From Lachnospiraceae bacterium KH1T2 (lineage in GTDB: Bacteria; Bacillota; Clostridia; Lachnospirales; Lachnospiraceae): a stretch of 64,000 bases of DNA. The position numbers were made by a program, and so were the translations under genes. Shown piece by piece: positions 8,604-18,300 of the stretch (within the stretch, counting starts at the first letter, position 1; every line of letters begins with the position of its first letter). The notes beneath the pieces are model-generated. The model saw only the letters and a program-made list of their open reading frames with translations. It had not been told where the DNA came from and did no database searches. The stretch is from the NCBI GenBank assembly GCA_900114405.1, contig FOSY01000005.1:62001-126000 (forward strand), written 5' to 3'.

Positions 8604-11516
8604 TTACTTCCATTTCATATGTATGTTATGAGTACCATTTACCGGTACTACTCGCGGATTTCCATAGAGCTTTGAAAGTTCACAGGCATGCACTCCATTT
8701 TCATCAGAATATGCTGCCGTTACCTGATAGTTGCTTATGATAGACAGATTTTCCGTATCATTAAAAAGCATATTGAACTGTTTCTCTGTCGGGAGCGTTC
8801 CTATCGGCCAGCCAAGGCTCTTATCCCCCACCAACGGGTTAAGGAAATCCGTAACCTTTTTTAGCCAATACTCCTCTATCTCAAACTCTTTTCCCTTTTC
8901 ATTCGGCGTAAGCCATATATCAAGACTTACCTCTACAAATAGCGGTTCGACTATGTCAAATTTATCCTTATCCATAGTCAGCGGAAGCTTCTTGATAAAA
9001 TCTTCCTTCATGGCACTTTTTATCATTCTTAATGAAAATGGGCCATTCAGATAATCTTTCATCAAGAGTACAAGCTGAAAACCTTTTTCATCAAAAACAC
9101 ATACCGCCTGATTGATATTTTCAGAAAATGCCAAAGCTTCATTCACGATATCTTCTTCCGTGATAAGCCTTTCTCTTGAACTTATCACTGCCGCTGCTCT
9201 ACGACATGCAGCCTGCACAGTCTCGAAAGAATTTCCTCCATAAGTCGCGATCGGATGTATGATATCATCTACAAAAAGCAGGTTTCTTCTCAGATTTTTA
9301 ATCGACTCAGCCTGCAGGTTCGCTCTTGTTCCGTCAGATGTATATAGTGTAACTATGAATGCTGTACTCTGGGTATTCTTCGGTATCTTTTGATTTACTC
9401 CATCTCCGAAGCTTATCCTGTTATCAATCCTGTCTATGCGATATATACGCCCGTCTCCAGAGTCTTTATCTTCAAAATCAGCGACCTCTCTCCACTTAAC
9501 AAAAAAGTCACTTATCTCTCCCCTTATATCACGCTCAACCCTTATTTTTTCCGGACAGTCTTCCATCAGGGAATCCATTTCCGCGTATGTGATATTACCC
9601 ATTTCATTTACCCATACATCCGCATACAGGATGTAACCTGCCGGTAATTGAAATGTCATATTGTGGCGCACTTCTTCTATGTAAAAGCTTTCAGGCGGAT
9701 TCTCTACAATATTCGCAACCTCTATCGCATTCATTATCACTCTCTTAAGTCTCGGTCTGAATGCCTTGTCAGAGTCATATCTGCCGTAATTGTCTACTAT
9801 CCTTATATAGCAGTGCTCTTCATCAAAGATCAGCACCTTAGCCATATCTGTAGGCGGCTCGAAGAGAATTGTCCCAGACTTGGTAAAGCCGTCTGTATTA
9901 TCAATTACATACAATGGCTTAAAGCCTTTCATTGAAGAGTAGAAAAATGAAAGTGAAGTTCCTTCAAAATGTACCGAATCTGAAAGTTCAAAAAATATAC
10001 CTATCGGACCACGTCTGAATTTCCCGGTCAATTCAAGATAAACTTCATTATTGTGATATGGGAAATCTTCAAAAACAAGAAGGTCTTCATCTCCGCTAAG
10101 CTTATGAGTTATATTCTCTCTACGGCGATTGTTTTCTACTACCACGCTCTCCGGATGAAGCCACGAATCTTTATAGGAATAAGCTATTTTTAAATTGTAC
10201 ATGACCGGATAATGATGAGTGCATGGAGTCATGTAGCAATTGTCTGCCCTCCTTATTCTTATCCTTATGCTTCGTCCTGAGTAACCGCCCTCAGTACTCT
10301 GCAGCCAGTCATATGGTATCTTAAAATGTATCGCTTTATTTCCCAATGATGCATCAGCGCTGAACATATTTATGACAGACTCATCTGTATTCAATGCCTT
10401 CCAGCCGATACCGTTAAAGTATTCGAAAGATACTTCCTGAATATAGCTATCGCTCATAACCCGCTTGTATAAGCTTTCTTTCTCCTTACGTTTTACGAGC
10501 GGAAGCGTTCCTGTCTCCTCAGGTATTTCATTTGTAAATACATTCTCAGCAAGCTGCAGCTCGAAAGATATCAATGCTTCAGCGCCCTTTTGCTTAAATA
10601 TAGAATCACCGCATATATAGCACTCCGAAAACTCCTCCAGCTTATTGCCAAACGGCGCAAATTCTTTAGCATCAAGTTCCATTCCATCATGCAATATGCA
10701 CTCTGGCTGACTTTTTTTATCGTTTGGTATTATCTCTATCTCTCTGATAGCGATATTTTCTCCATTATCTTTTACCGCACTAATGATTATCTGCTCGATT
10801 CTTTCATCAAAGCCTTTATATACCTCTATACGATCGTCTATCTGCCTTACGGCGACAGCTTCGATTTCTTTTCCCTGACATACAAACGAATAGTCAAAGC
10901 AGCTTCCTGCCAGTATCTCTGCCAGAACTCTGCTTTCCTTATTACCCTTAAACCTGAGCTTTATGATCTTTTCATCACACAGCTGCTCAGAAGCAGCATC
11001 TATAATAAGTCTATTCTTATATAGATTTTTCCCCTTATATCCAAAAAGAGTTATCTCTTCATCATTAACATCAGAAGAGTCTATGATAGTCTCATGAATC
11101 GGCGAAACACTAATGATACGGTTAACATCAACATCCGTTACCGCAATATCATTCAATGTCTTGAAGACAATGTCATCACCATTTTCATCATCTTCCGATG
11201 GTGACGCTAAAAGCTCCGTACCTCCGGGTATCTTCACATCTGCATTGCTCACACCTGACTTAAATGCCACTACTGAGTGTGAAGGTTTCGCTCCGCGGCG
11301 CGAAATACCATACATATTTACAAACTCTATGCGGAATCTCTCAGGGTAGAGATTAAAATAATCAATCTCCTGCCCCATAAAATCTGCAAAAATATGGGCT
11401 ATCGCAGCAGAAGCGTCCGGATTTTCTTCATCCAGAACCCACTCCGGAACATACGAAGAAGAAAGCTCTTTTATTTTATTTAATATATCAGCAGATGTGC
11501 TCTGATAAAATTTCAT
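8604..11516 (-). CDS. Baseplate J-like protein, large (Afp11-like)
   Basis: About 970 residues. The ATG at 11514-11516 is preferred because a GAGGG site lies 10 bases upstream; an in-frame TTG at 11522 is too close to that site. The N-terminus (WVLDEENPDASAAIAHIFAD) is typical of Afp11-type proteins. Near the C-terminus FETVQAACRRAAAVISSRER and EEDIVNEALAF form the baseplate J core motif. The long middle is beta-rich. With the 625-residue J protein it should form the wedge ring that triggers sheath contraction. The start lies just after the gp25 stop at 11519-11521. Confidence 0.88.
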   Translation of the reverse strand: MKFYQSTSADILNKIKELSSSYVPEWVLDEENPDASAAIAHIFADFMGQEIDYFNLYPERFRIEFVNMYGISRRGAKPSHSVVAFKSGVSNADVKIPGGTELLASPSEDDENGDDIVFKTLNDIAVTDVDVNRIISVSPIHETIIDSSDVNDEEITLFGYKGKNLYKNRLIIDAASEQLCDEKIIKLRFKGNKESRVLAEILAGSCFDYSFVCQGKEIEAVAVRQIDDRIEVYKGFDERIEQIIISAVKDNGENIAIREIEIIPNDKKSQPECILHDGMELDAKEFAPFGNKLEEFSECYICGDSIFKQKGAEALISFELQLAENVFTNEIPEETGTLPLVKRKEKESLYKRVMSDSYIQEVSFEYFNGIGWKALNTDESVINMFSADASLGNKAIHFKIPYDWLQSTEGGYSGRSIRIRIRRADNCYMTPCTHHYPVMYNLKIAYSYKDSWLHPESVVVENNRRRENITHKLSGDEDLLVFEDFPYHNNEVYLELTGKFRRGPIGIFFELSDSVHFEGTSLSFFYSSMKGFKPLYVIDNTDGFTKSGTILFEPPTDMAKVLIFDEEHCYIRIVDNYGRYDSDKAFRPRLKRVIMNAIEVANIVENPPESFYIEEVRHNMTFQLPAGYILYADVWVNEMGNITYAEMDSLMEDCPEKIRVERDIRGEISDFFVKWREVADFEDKDSGDGRIYRIDRIDNRISFGDGVNQKIPKNTQSTAFIVTLYTSDGTRANLQAESIKNLRRNLLFVDDIIHPIATYGGNSFETVQAACRRAAAVISSRERLITEEDIVNEALAFSENINQAVCVFDEKGFQLVLLMKDYLNGPFSLRMIKSAMKEDFIKKLPLTMDKDKFDIVEPLFVEVSLDIWLTPNEKGKEFEIEEYWLKKVTDFLNPLVGDKSLGWPIGTLPTEKQFNMLFNDTENLSIISNYQVTAAYSDENGVHACELSKLYGNPRVVPVNGTHNIHMKWK

Positions 11517-11518
11517 AC

Positions 11519-11932
11519 TCAAATACCCTCATTCTCATTTCCAAGATTAAGATAAAATGGAAATACCATATTGTCGTACACATCCGTATCTGTAATGTGA
11601 TATCTGATATCTACGATCAATGTGCCTTCCGCCAGATTAGGCGTGATATTCACATCCACTTCATCTACTCTGGGTTCTGCCCCCAATATATCCGTCCTAA
11701 GCTCTCTCGACATCATATTAAGCCTCGTGACAGATATATCTGTAAATGCGTACGACATAGTATTGCTGCCAAATAAAGGATGTATCCATCTCTCACCCTT
11801 CTGTGTCATAAGGATGATATATATCGACTCCTTTACGCTTTCCTCAGCTGATACCATCTTAAATCTGCCCGTTGCTTTATCTATTTCAGGCGGAAACTTC
11901 ATTCCTGTTCCCAGAAAGCTTTTGTCTTCCAT
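11519..11932 (-). CDS. Baseplate gp25-like lysozyme-fold protein (Afp9-like)
   Basis: 137 residues. It matches the GPW/gp25 family: FLGTGMKFPPEID at the start, the loop GERWIHPLFGS in the middle, and ILGAEPRVDEVDVNI followed by LIVDIRYHI towards the end. gp25 initiates sheath polymerisation by donating a strand to the first sheath ring. It sits 6 bases after the spike gene and is immediately followed by the large J gene, the standard CIS order. Confidence 0.92.
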   Translation of the reverse strand: MEDKSFLGTGMKFPPEIDKATGRFKMVSAEESVKESIYIILMTQKGERWIHPLFGSNTMSYAFTDISVTRLNMMSRELRTDILGAEPRVDEVDVNITPNLAEGTLIVDIRYHITDTDVYDNMVFPFYLNLGNENEGI

Positions 11933-11938
11933 CTCTAT

Positions 11939-12751
11939 TTACCCCAATTTAACCATGCTTGCACTTGCAGTCAGCATCTCTGCCGAAAGTTTCATTCCCG
12001 ATGAAGCATTCTCAACCAGCTGCTGCCCTTCAAGCTTAATATTTCCACTCGCACCGACATTAATGTTATTTCCGGCATTTACGGAAATATCATTTGCCTT
12101 CACAGTGATCTTCCCCTTATCTCCATCCATAGTTATAGTTATATTGTCACCAACTTTAAGTACCAGCTTTTTCGCTGCCTTGACATTGATGACACCTTCT
12201 TCTGTAAGCATCTCCACATGACATTTTTTCTCCTTGTCATGTATCTCCATCTTCTTATTTTCGTTATCTAAGAGAAAAGTATGACTTTCGTTTGCTGTAG
12301 TCACGCTTATCTTATCTTTTTCACCATTGTCATCTTCTATGCTGTCAAAAAAGGTGATATTGCTTCCATTCCTTGTCTTTATTTTTTTAATTTGATTATC
12401 TTTATTTGTACATTCTGAGATAAGCTTATCCTTATCTCTGTGTACAGAGCCTATAACAAAAGGCTTTTCTATATTCCCATTTTCGAAAGCGAGAAGTACC
12501 TGATCGTTTTTTTCCGGTATAAAGTAATCTCCCCATTTATTTCCACCATATGACGGTACTACTTTTGCCCACCTGAGTTTATTTGCATCTGCATCTCTTG
12601 TCGGTATGACTACACATATCCTTCCGGGCATCTGGTCGGAGTAATCCTCAGCAACTATGCCGATCGCCACTCCATAGATCCTCTCATCTCCGGTATTCGT
12701 CTTTACCGTATTTCTCTGACTGATCTTGTCAATTTCATCATATAGCGCCAT
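11939..12751 (-). CDS. Central spike protein, phage baseplate V / VgrG-type OB fold
   Basis: 270 residues. An OB-fold near residues 25-110 contains GVAIGIVAED, PGRICVVIPT, LRWAKVVPSYGG and DYFIPEKNDQVLLAFENG, the Phage_base_V signature. The C-terminal part is a series of short beta repeats (LVLKVGDNITITMDG, ITVKANDISVNAGNN, INVGASGNIKLEG), expected to form the triple-stranded needle. It follows the hub gene by 2 bases. The separate DUF4280 protein encoded near 22.5 kb probably sharpens its tip. Confidence 0.9.
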   Translation of the reverse strand: MALYDEIDKISQRNTVKTNTGDERIYGVAIGIVAEDYSDQMPGRICVVIPTRDADANKLRWAKVVPSYGGNKWGDYFIPEKNDQVLLAFENGNIEKPFVIGSVHRDKDKLISECTNKDNQIKKIKTRNGSNITFFDSIEDDNGEKDKISVTTANESHTFLLDNENKKMEIHDKEKKCHVEMLTEEGVINVKAAKKLVLKVGDNITITMDGDKGKITVKANDISVNAGNNINVGASGNIKLEGQQLVENASSGMKLSAEMLTASASMVKLG

Positions 12752-12753
12752 CT

Positions 12754-13923
12754 TTACTCTCCATTTAAGCTTGCAGCTTTTCCAATGATCTTCGTCCTGT
12801 ATCCTCTGGTATCTGATATCAGGTGGCTTACTTCCGTGATGTAAAATGTATTATCTGCCTGAGCTCCAAGCCCCTCCAGCTTAATAAGACATCCGGGCAG
12901 TATCTCCGGAATGCCGTCGCACACGCATTCCAGATATCCAAAGCGGTTTGACATATTGTGCATTATGCTTGCAGCCCTCAGCTCAGCCTCTTCCTTATCT
13001 CGTATCGTCGGGTCGAAGTACACCTTTTTTGAACCTTCGAGGACCGCCTTGACCGTATTTCCGCTCCAAAGCTTATTATTCAGCTTCTCTGTCGCGCTGA
13101 TAAGCTTACCTTCTCCGTCATTCATACCTCTGGCTTCTACCTGCTCGACAAGCCCCGTAATATCGTATGTTATATCAAAGGTTCTTATTCCCTTACCTGC
13201 GCCAAGAGTTATCCTTACTTTCTTTTCCGAATCATTTTTTCTAAATATCACATTCCCATTTGAAATAAAAAATTCAAAGTTGAACTTCTTCGCAGCCTTA
13301 ACTACAAATTCATAGTCGCTTTCATCTACCATCTCTATGGTATCCGCGCTCTCCTGCTCACTGCTCTGATTCTTATTTTTATCAGGGGTATCACTTATGC
13401 TAAGTTGAGAGTTAAAGATCCCTGCTGACTGTATCTTCTGATACCTGTTTCCGGCGAAGATCTCTTTTACCGCATCTGAATATGTCTTTGCCGTTAACTG
13501 CCTTGAATATGCATTGGACATCATTATCCCTTTGACATCCATCGCCATGACTTCCGCCTGCATAGGGCAATCTTCATCATGGATAAATCTCACCTTCGAG
13601 ATAAATCCCATAAATATCTGCTCAAGTTTACTTGCATATCCCACGGAGATCACTGCCGATGCACCTAATACCAGATATTTTTTCATGATATCCGCACTAT
13701 ATTTACTATCCTTGGCATCAAGTATCTCTGTTACTCTGAAACTGACTACAGAAGCCTCAAAACCCGCACTAAGTTCAGCTTCAAGATCATATACCACCAC
13801 ACCTGATTTCACCGTGGAGAGATCTTTGTCTCCGATGACGATCTTGAATGCCGGATACAAAAAACCGCCATACTTGGCTTTCATATCCTCGTATTTAATT
13901 GTGCTGTCCTTTCCGCTTTGCAT
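12754..13923 (-). CDS. Hub protein, gp27/phage late control D-like (Afp8-like)
   Basis: 389 residues of the phage late control D/VgrG N-terminal family. The N-terminal region has YPAFKIVIGD and a domain ending FMGFISKVRF. The middle has MAMDVKGIMMSN and SADTIEMVDESDYEFVVKAAKKFNFEFFI, the usual hub insertion where one reads 'defv..lak..g...f'. The C-terminus has LPGCLIKLEGLG and TFYITEVSHLI. It forms the trimeric hub above the spike. The start is the ATG at 13921-13923 with GGAG 9 bases upstream. Confidence 0.9.
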   Translation of the reverse strand: MQSGKDSTIKYEDMKAKYGGFLYPAFKIVIGDKDLSTVKSGVVVYDLEAELSAGFEASVVSFRVTEILDAKDSKYSADIMKKYLVLGASAVISVGYASKLEQIFMGFISKVRFIHDEDCPMQAEVMAMDVKGIMMSNAYSRQLTAKTYSDAVKEIFAGNRYQKIQSAGIFNSQLSISDTPDKNKNQSSEQESADTIEMVDESDYEFVVKAAKKFNFEFFISNGNVIFRKNDSEKKVRITLGAGKGIRTFDITYDITGLVEQVEARGMNDGEGKLISATEKLNNKLWSGNTVKAVLEGSKKVYFDPTIRDKEEAELRAASIMHNMSNRFGYLECVCDGIPEILPGCLIKLEGLGAQADNTFYITEVSHLISDTRGYRTKIIGKAASLNGE

Positions 13924-13937
13924 GATCTATTTCTCCG

Positions 13938-14750
13938 TCACATAAATTTTCCGGTTACTTTTTCTGTCACCGCTGAAGCTTTCTCAGCGTCCTTCTTTTC
14001 CTTGGAAATCTGTTTTTCAGCTTCTTTTTGTGCCTTTGTAATTTCCTTAGAAACAACCTTCTCTGTCCATGAATCCTGAATAGTTATATCTACCTTTGCT
14101 TTAATGGGCTCTCCCTCCGGGCTGAACATCGTATAATCCACATTAGCTTCTGTAAGTATCCCCATGACGTTCATGGTCCCCCAATGAAATACTATCCCGC
14201 TTCCAAGTGCCGCTGCATTCATAAAAGTTTCGCATCGTATCCTCACGCTTGGATCATTGTCTGCTCTCGCCGCCATGAAAAGTGAAACTCTAAAATTCTC
14301 ATTTACAGGTCTGACAAGGCTCTCATGTTGTGCATCGCTGCTTTTTTCCTTATCTTCTGAAGGTATCGCAGTAACCTTTTCCACATCTCCCATTTCTGTC
14401 TCGACACTTATCGTAGAGGGATTATACTGAACCTTCATAATAGTCGGGTTTGAGGGATCAAAGAATCCATCTTTATCTTTCTCTAAGTACTTTGCCCCTG
14501 CCATCCCAAGCGCCGAGCCCAATATTCCCATAGCTCCGCTTGAAGAAATAGATCCCGCCACATTTAAGCCTGTCTTCAAAACTCCCGCTGCCATCTTTTT
14601 TATATCAGCCGGCGGAAGCGTATTTGCATTAAGGTTTTGCTGCTGCCTTTCCTCGCTTAGATTTTGAAATTGTATATAGCCTGTTTCGACTTTAGGAATA
14701 TCTCCTATCGCCTTTATCACTCCGATAATACTCTCAACGCTTCCTGCCAA
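13938..14750 (-). CDS. CIS tube-adaptor protein, Afp7-like (paralogue 2)
   Basis: 270 residues. The conserved core KVQYNPSTISVE, then FRVSLFMAAR, then VFHWGTMNVMGILTEANVDYTMFSPEGEPIKAKVDITI is typical of Afp7/CIS tube proteins that join the hub to the tube. A Gly-rich hydrophobic segment (residues 50-85) precedes it, and the C-terminus is a Lys/Glu-rich helix; no LysM domain is obvious. The only plausible start is TTG at 14748-14750, with GGAG five bases upstream; the next in-frame ATG would delete the first 50 residues. It is tandem with a second Afp7-like gene. Confidence 0.82.
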   Translation of the reverse strand: MAGSVESIIGVIKAIGDIPKVETGYIQFQNLSEERQQQNLNANTLPPADIKKMAAGVLKTGLNVAGSISSSGAMGILGSALGMAGAKYLEKDKDGFFDPSNPTIMKVQYNPSTISVETEMGDVEKVTAIPSEDKEKSSDAQHESLVRPVNENFRVSLFMAARADNDPSVRIRCETFMNAAALGSGIVFHWGTMNVMGILTEANVDYTMFSPEGEPIKAKVDITIQDSWTEKVVSKEITKAQKEAEKQISKEKKDAEKASAVTEKVTGKFM

Positions 14751-14768
14751 ATTTTCTCCAATCCGAAC

Positions 14769-15398
14769 TTAACCTATGTTCATAACCTTCATTGTGAGCG
14801 AAATTTTTGCCCTTACCGGTTTACCTCCATTTGAAAACATCGTGTACTCTGTCCCGATATTTTCAACAAAGCCTTCATAATACATATTCCCCCAGCAAAA
14901 TGCTATGTGGCTCATATGCGGAATTCTCGCCATCTGTTTTATACCTTCGACTGTCTTTGTTATATCTCCTGAGTTATAGCCATCTGCAAGGCTTGTAACA
15001 TTCGGGATCTTGATCGGACTAAAAGTATTAAACATACTTGATGCGATCTTTTGTGTCCCATCGACGATGAATTCAAAGCTGAGCAATTGACTTCTTTCTG
15101 TAGTCTCTTCCATGCTCATCTTATCCTGCTTCGTCTCTTTCTCCTTACTTTGCATATCCCTGTTCTGCTTCTTTTTCCCACCGCCTCCGGTAAATTTCAG
15201 ACTGCTTGGCATGATCTGTATCTTAAAAACAGATCCATCACTGCTTTCTTCTTTCCCTGAATTTTTGCTTCCAAAGAGCAAGTTGCTGGCTTTTTGCAAT
15301 ATACCGCTTGTCTTTTGAGACTGTTCTTCGGAAGTTTGCTTTTTTTCCATGCTCTCTTCCAGATCATAATCGAGAAGCTTTATCAACGCATTTTCCAA
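14769..15398 (-). CDS. CIS tube-adaptor protein, Afp7-like (paralogue 1)
   Basis: 209 residues. The C-terminal half repeats the Afp7 pattern of its neighbour: MSHIAFCWGNMYYEGFVENIGTEYT is split over two strands and followed by PVRAKISLTMKV. The N-terminal half is a charged linker, with FKIQIMPSSLKF as the first strand. The start is the TTG at 15396-15398, directly after the stop of the coiled-coil gene, with GGAGAGGG about 7 bases upstream; the nearest in-frame ATG would remove the N-terminal helix. Two adaptor rings of different size in one particle are known from other eCIS (Afp5/Afp7-type transitions). Confidence 0.75.
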   Translation of the reverse strand: MENALIKLLDYDLEESMEKKQTSEEQSQKTSGILQKASNLLFGSKNSGKEESSDGSVFKIQIMPSSLKFTGGGGKKKQNRDMQSKEKETKQDKMSMEETTERSQLLSFEFIVDGTQKIASSMFNTFSPIKIPNVTSLADGYNSGDITKTVEGIKQMARIPHMSHIAFCWGNMYYEGFVENIGTEYTMFSNGGKPVRAKISLTMKVMNIG

Positions 15399-18300
15399 TT
15401 AGAACCCTCTCCTCCTTCTCTCATCGCGAAGCCTGTACTCAAGCTTCTTATATATCTTGTCTGCAAGCGGCTCTATCTGCATTCTCATACGTTCATTGAC
15501 TATATTCTGTATCTCTGTCCTGGTATTTGCAGTTATTTTTGTACTTTCTTTTCCCTGATCTATCCTGATCTCTTCTTTCGTATATACAGTATTTTTAGTC
15601 GAATTTCGGCTTTCATTATCAGCTATCTTTTTAAGTCTTAAATTTTCCTCTCTTACTGTTTCAAGTATCTCCTCTTCATCTATTGTCTGTATCTTTTTGT
15701 GAACCATAGTGCTCACTATGCTTGTCACATCACTGCCATTCATCTCATATATGACTTCATCATCCTTCACTCTGGCAGCGACTACAGTTTGGATAAATTT
15801 TGAATAATCCAATGTTGTCTCTTTCTGACCACTGTTTATATAATTTTCAACATCATCAAACTGCATATTTTTTATCAGCCTGTGCGCAATTATCTTCTTT
15901 ACTTCTTCTTTCTTTTCCTCTGAGATCTGAGTATCATAGCTGCTGTAAAGGTGCTGTACTTCTGCATTTACATCCAAAAAAGTTTCTTTGATATCGTTTT
16001 CTCCTGATATACTTCTGCGGATAAGCTCTGTATTTTCATCCAAAAACTTTTCTTCGACATCATTTTCTCTAAATATATTTTTATGGATGAGTTCTGCATT
16101 TTCCGAGATATTCATATCTCTTCTTTCTTCTATGAAGTTTTCAAACCTCTTAGAAAAAGCTTCGCTCTTCTCTTCGAGCCTTCTTTCTGCTCTGACTTCT
16201 CTCTTTATTCCCAAAAGCTCATATAAGCTGTTCATTGCTGCTTCAAGATCAATTACCTTTGCTTCCTCTTTCCTTCTAAGATCTTTTATCTCTGCCTTCT
16301 CTCTCAGTAAATTTTCTTTTATCTCCCCTATTGCGGCAGTTTCAGACTTAATATTTTCTTTTACCTCAGCATCCTTAAGCATCAAAGTATCAACTGCCTG
16401 CTTATTTATCTGCTCATTATCAACTTCTGTTTCTCCTAACTCACTGACCGCTTTCTCTTCTGCATTCTCACCTGCCTCCAATACTCCAGGCTCTTTATGA
16501 ATAAGATCAAGAGTGAGTTCTTTTTCCAAAGTTTCTTTACTCACATTACTTTCTGCTATATCCTTTACATCAATGTTTCTTTCCAATTCATTTACGAAGT
16601 CTTCTCTTCTAAGGATCAGCTGATTATTCTCGATATTTCCATTTTCAAAACTCATGATCGACTTATAAAGCTTCTGCGTATCTTCATCAGCCAATGCAAT
16701 TATCTTTTCTGCATTTCCGTTTTTTATTCCAAGCTTCTCTGCAAGTTTCTGATCATAGACATCCTTCCTATGCTTCTCTAGCTCGAGCTTCTCCTCAGCA
16801 GTTAATGTCTCATTCTTCTCTTCGTTCTCCAGCAGCTCTTCGAGCATACGCTTTTTGTCTATAGTAAATGACCTATTCTCTGCCGTTTCGGTCTTTTTAG
16901 AGATCTCCTGTATATTCCTTATCATCTCTTTATTCTTTTTCTCTATATCTTCGATATAATCTTTAAATGACCTGATCTCTCTATTTTCGCTCTCTACGCT
17001 GTTTCTTATATTGTTTTCAATGTTCTTAGTGATATTCGCTTCAAGATTTTTATTCTCTATAGTCTTAAGAACTTCTGTATCATCGCTCTCTTCATTTTCA
17101 CCAGGCTTCTTATGCACTATCTCTAAAGCTGCTGTATCTGCAAATTCAGCTGCTTTAAGCGACTCTGTGAGCGCAGTATCCCGCCTTTCAATTAAAGAAT
17201 TTATCTCTGTGTTAAATTTTTCCTCTGTAAGAGTTTTTACCTCGCTTGCTGTTTTTTCTTCTGCAAGAGCTTTTATCTCGTTCGATGTCTTTTCTTCTGC
17301 AAGAGCTTTTGTCTCGCCAGATATTTTTTTCTCTGTCAGAGTTTTTATCTCGCCAGATATTTTTTCCTCTGTCAGAGTTTTTATCTCGCCAGATGTTTTT
17401 TCCTCTGTCAGAGCCTTTGTTTCGCTAAATGTTTTTTCTTCTGTCAGAGTTTTTGTCTCACTTGCTGTCTTTTCTTCTGTGAAAATTTGTGTCTCGCTGC
17501 TTCTCCTGTCCTCTATCAGAGTATCTATCTTTTCTATAAGACTTCTCTCACTTAGATCATTTATATCCTCTTTTAAGATAAATTCCTTCAAAGAGCTTAT
17601 TAACTCTGTGTTTCGGATATCCGTAAGCATATCTGCAACTTTCATTGTCCACTTTGCAGAGTTACCTTCAGACGACAAAATATTATTTTTTTTTGTTAAT
17701 TCATTGATTATTTCGATAAGCTTCGTTTTTTGCATTTCATCAAGCTCAGAAATCTGTCTTTCTGATACCTCAAGCTTATCCTTATTTTTAATTTCACTGA
17801 TTACTTCTTTGAGCAGACCTGCTCTTTCTTCTCTGATCTCTTCAAACTCTTCAAGTACCTCAAGTTCCTTGTCAAAGTTTTCTCTAAAGACTGTATTGAT
17901 TTTTTCGACTTGGACTTCATCTACCTTGCTTTCAAGATAGTTCTCCTTGAAGTTGTTAAAAAGTTCTTTTCCACTTCCGATAAAGAAATTTTTTATATCT
18001 GTTTCTGACAGGAATTTATTACCAGTATGGTAAAATTCATAATTCTGTGTATTTATAAGAGAGCTCATAGCGTTATAAAGCACAGCTTTTGTAAGACGGA
18101 CTTTCAGCTCTTCCACTACAGTTTCACCATTGACGCTCTCCGGATACTCATATGGATTTTGAATAAAAAGATTGTTTACATCGGTATCTTTATACATGAT
18201 ATTCCGATGTTTTAATACCTCTAGCTTTTCTGCGAAATGCTTATGCTCAGCAGTCAGCATATAGCTTTTATCAGCGCTGTTCCTAAACTGCCTCACTTTA

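Noticed and set aside
17011..17940. A 309-codon plus-strand frame rich in Ser, Phe and Val.
   Set aside because: It is antisense to the coiled-coil gene, and its composition is what reversed Glu/Lys/Thr codons give.
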